From Onchocerca lupi (lineage: Eukaryota; Nematoda; Chromadorea; Rhabditida; Onchocercidae), in contig JAOVVO010000053.1 of assembly GCA_028564675.1 (NCBI GenBank), forward strand, positions 1 through 64,000: a stretch of DNA of 64,000 bases, given 5' to 3'. Below the pieces are notes generated by a model. It was not told the origin of the DNA and did no database searches. It saw only the letters and a program-made list of their open reading frames with translations. Within the stretch, counting starts at the first letter, position 1. The number at the start of each line of letters is the position of its first letter. Shown piece by piece: positions 62,901 through 64,000 of this stretch. Position numbers and translations under genes: made by a program.

Positions 62901-63495
62901 ACTAGCATTTATTGCAGTGGTGATGATTTTTGAACTCAATTTTGGCATAAGAAATCATTATGAATTTTAGTGTTTAATATGACTTATTTTTGTTGTTTTG
63001 AATCTTAAATTGATTATTAATAATTTTTGACCTTCTGGAAAACCTCTTGCATCGTATATCTCAAAAACATCACTGAAAATAAGCCATGTATATTTTTTCT
63101 TTTTAATAAGATCTACTTAAATATTTTCTTTTTTCTTGTTGTCTGGAATCGATTTTACGGCTTTTCTTTTTTTTTTCAAATTCTTTCATGATTTATTTCA
63201 GTGCTATTCCCGGATGAGAAATCAGGCAGTCTTTGTTCATGGGATGCCCGCAACTCAGACAGGAAAAGACTTTTGGCACTCGGTAATTCATTTTTTTAAA
63301 TACATTTTGTAGTTTTTTTTTTTTTTTTTTTTTTTAAATTGTGATTCATTTCCTTCCTAATTTTTATGATATATGTTATAATTTTCAGGGCATACAGCGG
63401 CAACGAGGACATTCAAGCATTCCCCAACAATGCCAGCATTTATTACAGGTAGTGATGACTTTAGAGCTCGATTTTGGTATAAGAAACAAGTATGA
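59904..63495 (+). CDS. cpf-1: Cleavage stimulation factor subunit 1 (CstF-50), WD40 protein
   Basis: Subunit of the CstF complex that acts with CstF-64 and CstF-77 in mRNA 3'-end cleavage. Exons: 59904-59953, 60404-60569, 60670-60805, 61032-61110, 61185-61260, 61476-61598, 61812-61967, 62120-62275, 62663-62807, 63202-63282, 63389-63495 (TGA); all phases match, 424 residues against 431 in human. The N-terminus (YRLIIGQLFYDGHQQLALNL) is the homodimerisation segment. The acidic stretch GLDLEYDADIEPTSPEPS matches human GIDLEFDADVQTMSPEAS. WD repeats follow: ATGSADCSIKIMD, FHPREQIIVSGANDFTVKMF, FHPAGEFLLVATTHPTLRLY, VTGSKDGDVKIWDG, LTSGLDSIVKLWE, LFPDEKSGSLCSWDARN. It ends GSDDFRARFWYKKQV. Repeat 3 has N for the usual R/S in SGSRD (SGANDF). 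A decayed copy of the last exon lies in the intron 62808-63201. Confidence 0.96.
62904..63090 (+). pseudogene. Decayed duplicate of the CstF-50 last exon and 3' UTR
   Basis: This stretch inside the intron 62808-63201 aligns along its length with 63435-63630: AGCATTTATTGCAG / AGCATTTATTACAG, then GTGATGATTTTTGA against GTGATGACTTTAGA, TTTTGGCATAAGAA against TTTTGGTATAAGAA, and on into matching UTR (TTTTTGTTGTTTTGAAT and AAGCCATGT). In the copy the AGA codon of DDFRARFW has become TGA, so the original frame is broken. It retains an acceptor-like TTTATTGCAG. Confidence 0.8.
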
Positions 63496-64000
63496 ATTTC
63501 AGTATTTAATTGAATTTGTTATTTTTGTTGTTTTGAATTTTAAGTTTATTGTTACTATTTTTTGACCTTTTAAAAAACTTTTGGCATCATATATATTAAA
63601 AAAAAAAAAACACTAAAAGCAAGCCATGTCAATTTTGAAATTTTATTTTTGTAAATGCAAGAGCTGTTCACTTCCATTGAATTATCGATAGATGAGATTA
63701 ATAATCGTTTGAAATAGAGTAGAAATAATTTCTGATCAGTTTTTGAGTTTTAGTTGCAAATTTATTTCGAGCATTCAAATTTAAAACTTTCATGTTTTTT
63801 TTTCACAGATTATTCAAGATTTGCCTTTTTTTCTCTTTTTTTTTCATATTTTTTATGTTGAATTTCCGCTCTAATACACTTAATTTTTCAATTAAAATTA
63901 GTCAGTTATCCTCCTTGGTGTTGTGTTCATTAACTGAATACTCCATTTCCAAACTTAAGCTATTTTTTATGAAAGCAAAATTATTGTTTGTAATTAGTTT
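63496..64000. other. 3' flank of CstF-50
   Basis: AT-rich 3' UTR and downstream sequence with T and A runs. No AATAAA close to the stop was recognised and no further gene is seen before the window ends. Confidence 0.6.

Noticed and set aside
1..64000. CRISPR arrays, bacterial operons, ribosome binding sites, tRNA or rRNA genes
   Set aside because: None seen: repeats are simple or intronic, genes are spliced, and no cloverleaf or rRNA-like sequence was recognised by eye. A covariance-model scan would be needed to exclude small RNAs.

Overview
The window is AT-rich nuclear DNA from a nematode, most likely a filarial or other spirurid worm. Evidence: nearly every gene is split by introns of a few hundred bases with GT...TTTCAG borders; the best matches for gene content and protein sequence are Caenorhabditis and filarial orthologues; three genes lie close together on one strand like a trans-spliced operon; and homopolymer A/T runs are frequent. 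It is not bacterial or viral. No rRNA, tRNA or CRISPR was recognised.

Layout. 1-3130: upstream or 5' sequence with no confident gene. 3131-8979 (+): a Jun/AP-1 bZIP factor (jun-1), whose 5' end is not found. 8980-12591: intergenic. 12592-40239 (+): a roughly 28 kb agrin gene (agr-1) with an N-terminal agrin segment, eight Kazal/follistatin modules, two laminin-EGF modules, a ninth Kazal, an EB-like module, an SEA-like stretch, and three laminin-G domains with EGF-like spacers. 42402-44656 (+): troponin C (tnc-2 type). 45259-46093 (+): mitochondrial ribosomal protein bS16m (mrps-16). 46218-51229 (+): a SEFIR-domain transmembrane receptor of the IL-17 receptor family (ilcr-1 type). 51618-55633 (+): a C2H2 zinc-finger protein with two possible 3' ends. 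56328-58337 (-): an HspBP1/Fes1-type Hsp70 nucleotide-exchange factor. 58639-59574: a possible solo LTR between two head-to-head genes. 59904-63495 (+): CstF-50 (cpf-1), a WD40 subunit of the mRNA 3'-end processing machinery.

How it fits together. mrps-16, the IL-17 receptor and the zinc-finger gene are 124 bp and 388 bp apart, the spacing of a nematode operon. As far as I recall, the same three neighbours occur in C. elegans (F56D1.3, F56D1.2, F56D1.1), which supports orthology of the receptor to ilcr-1. jun-1, agr-1, tnc-2, the F56D1 cluster and cpf-1 are all, from memory, on C. elegans chromosome II, so the window looks like a piece of that ancestral linkage group.

All exon coordinates were derived by hand from splice sites and reading-frame phase. 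Every listed multi-exon model joins in frame, except the unresolved SEA part of agrin (29922-30539) and the missing 5' end of jun-1. The most interesting points are the IL-17 receptor operon, a degenerate copy of the CstF-50 last exon inside its own intron, a GC-AG intron in the HspBP1 gene, an alternative Myb/SANT-like 3' exon in the zinc-finger gene, a CAG-rich island with an AP-1 site inside a jun-1 intron, and a perfect 24-bp-arm hairpin upstream of jun-1.
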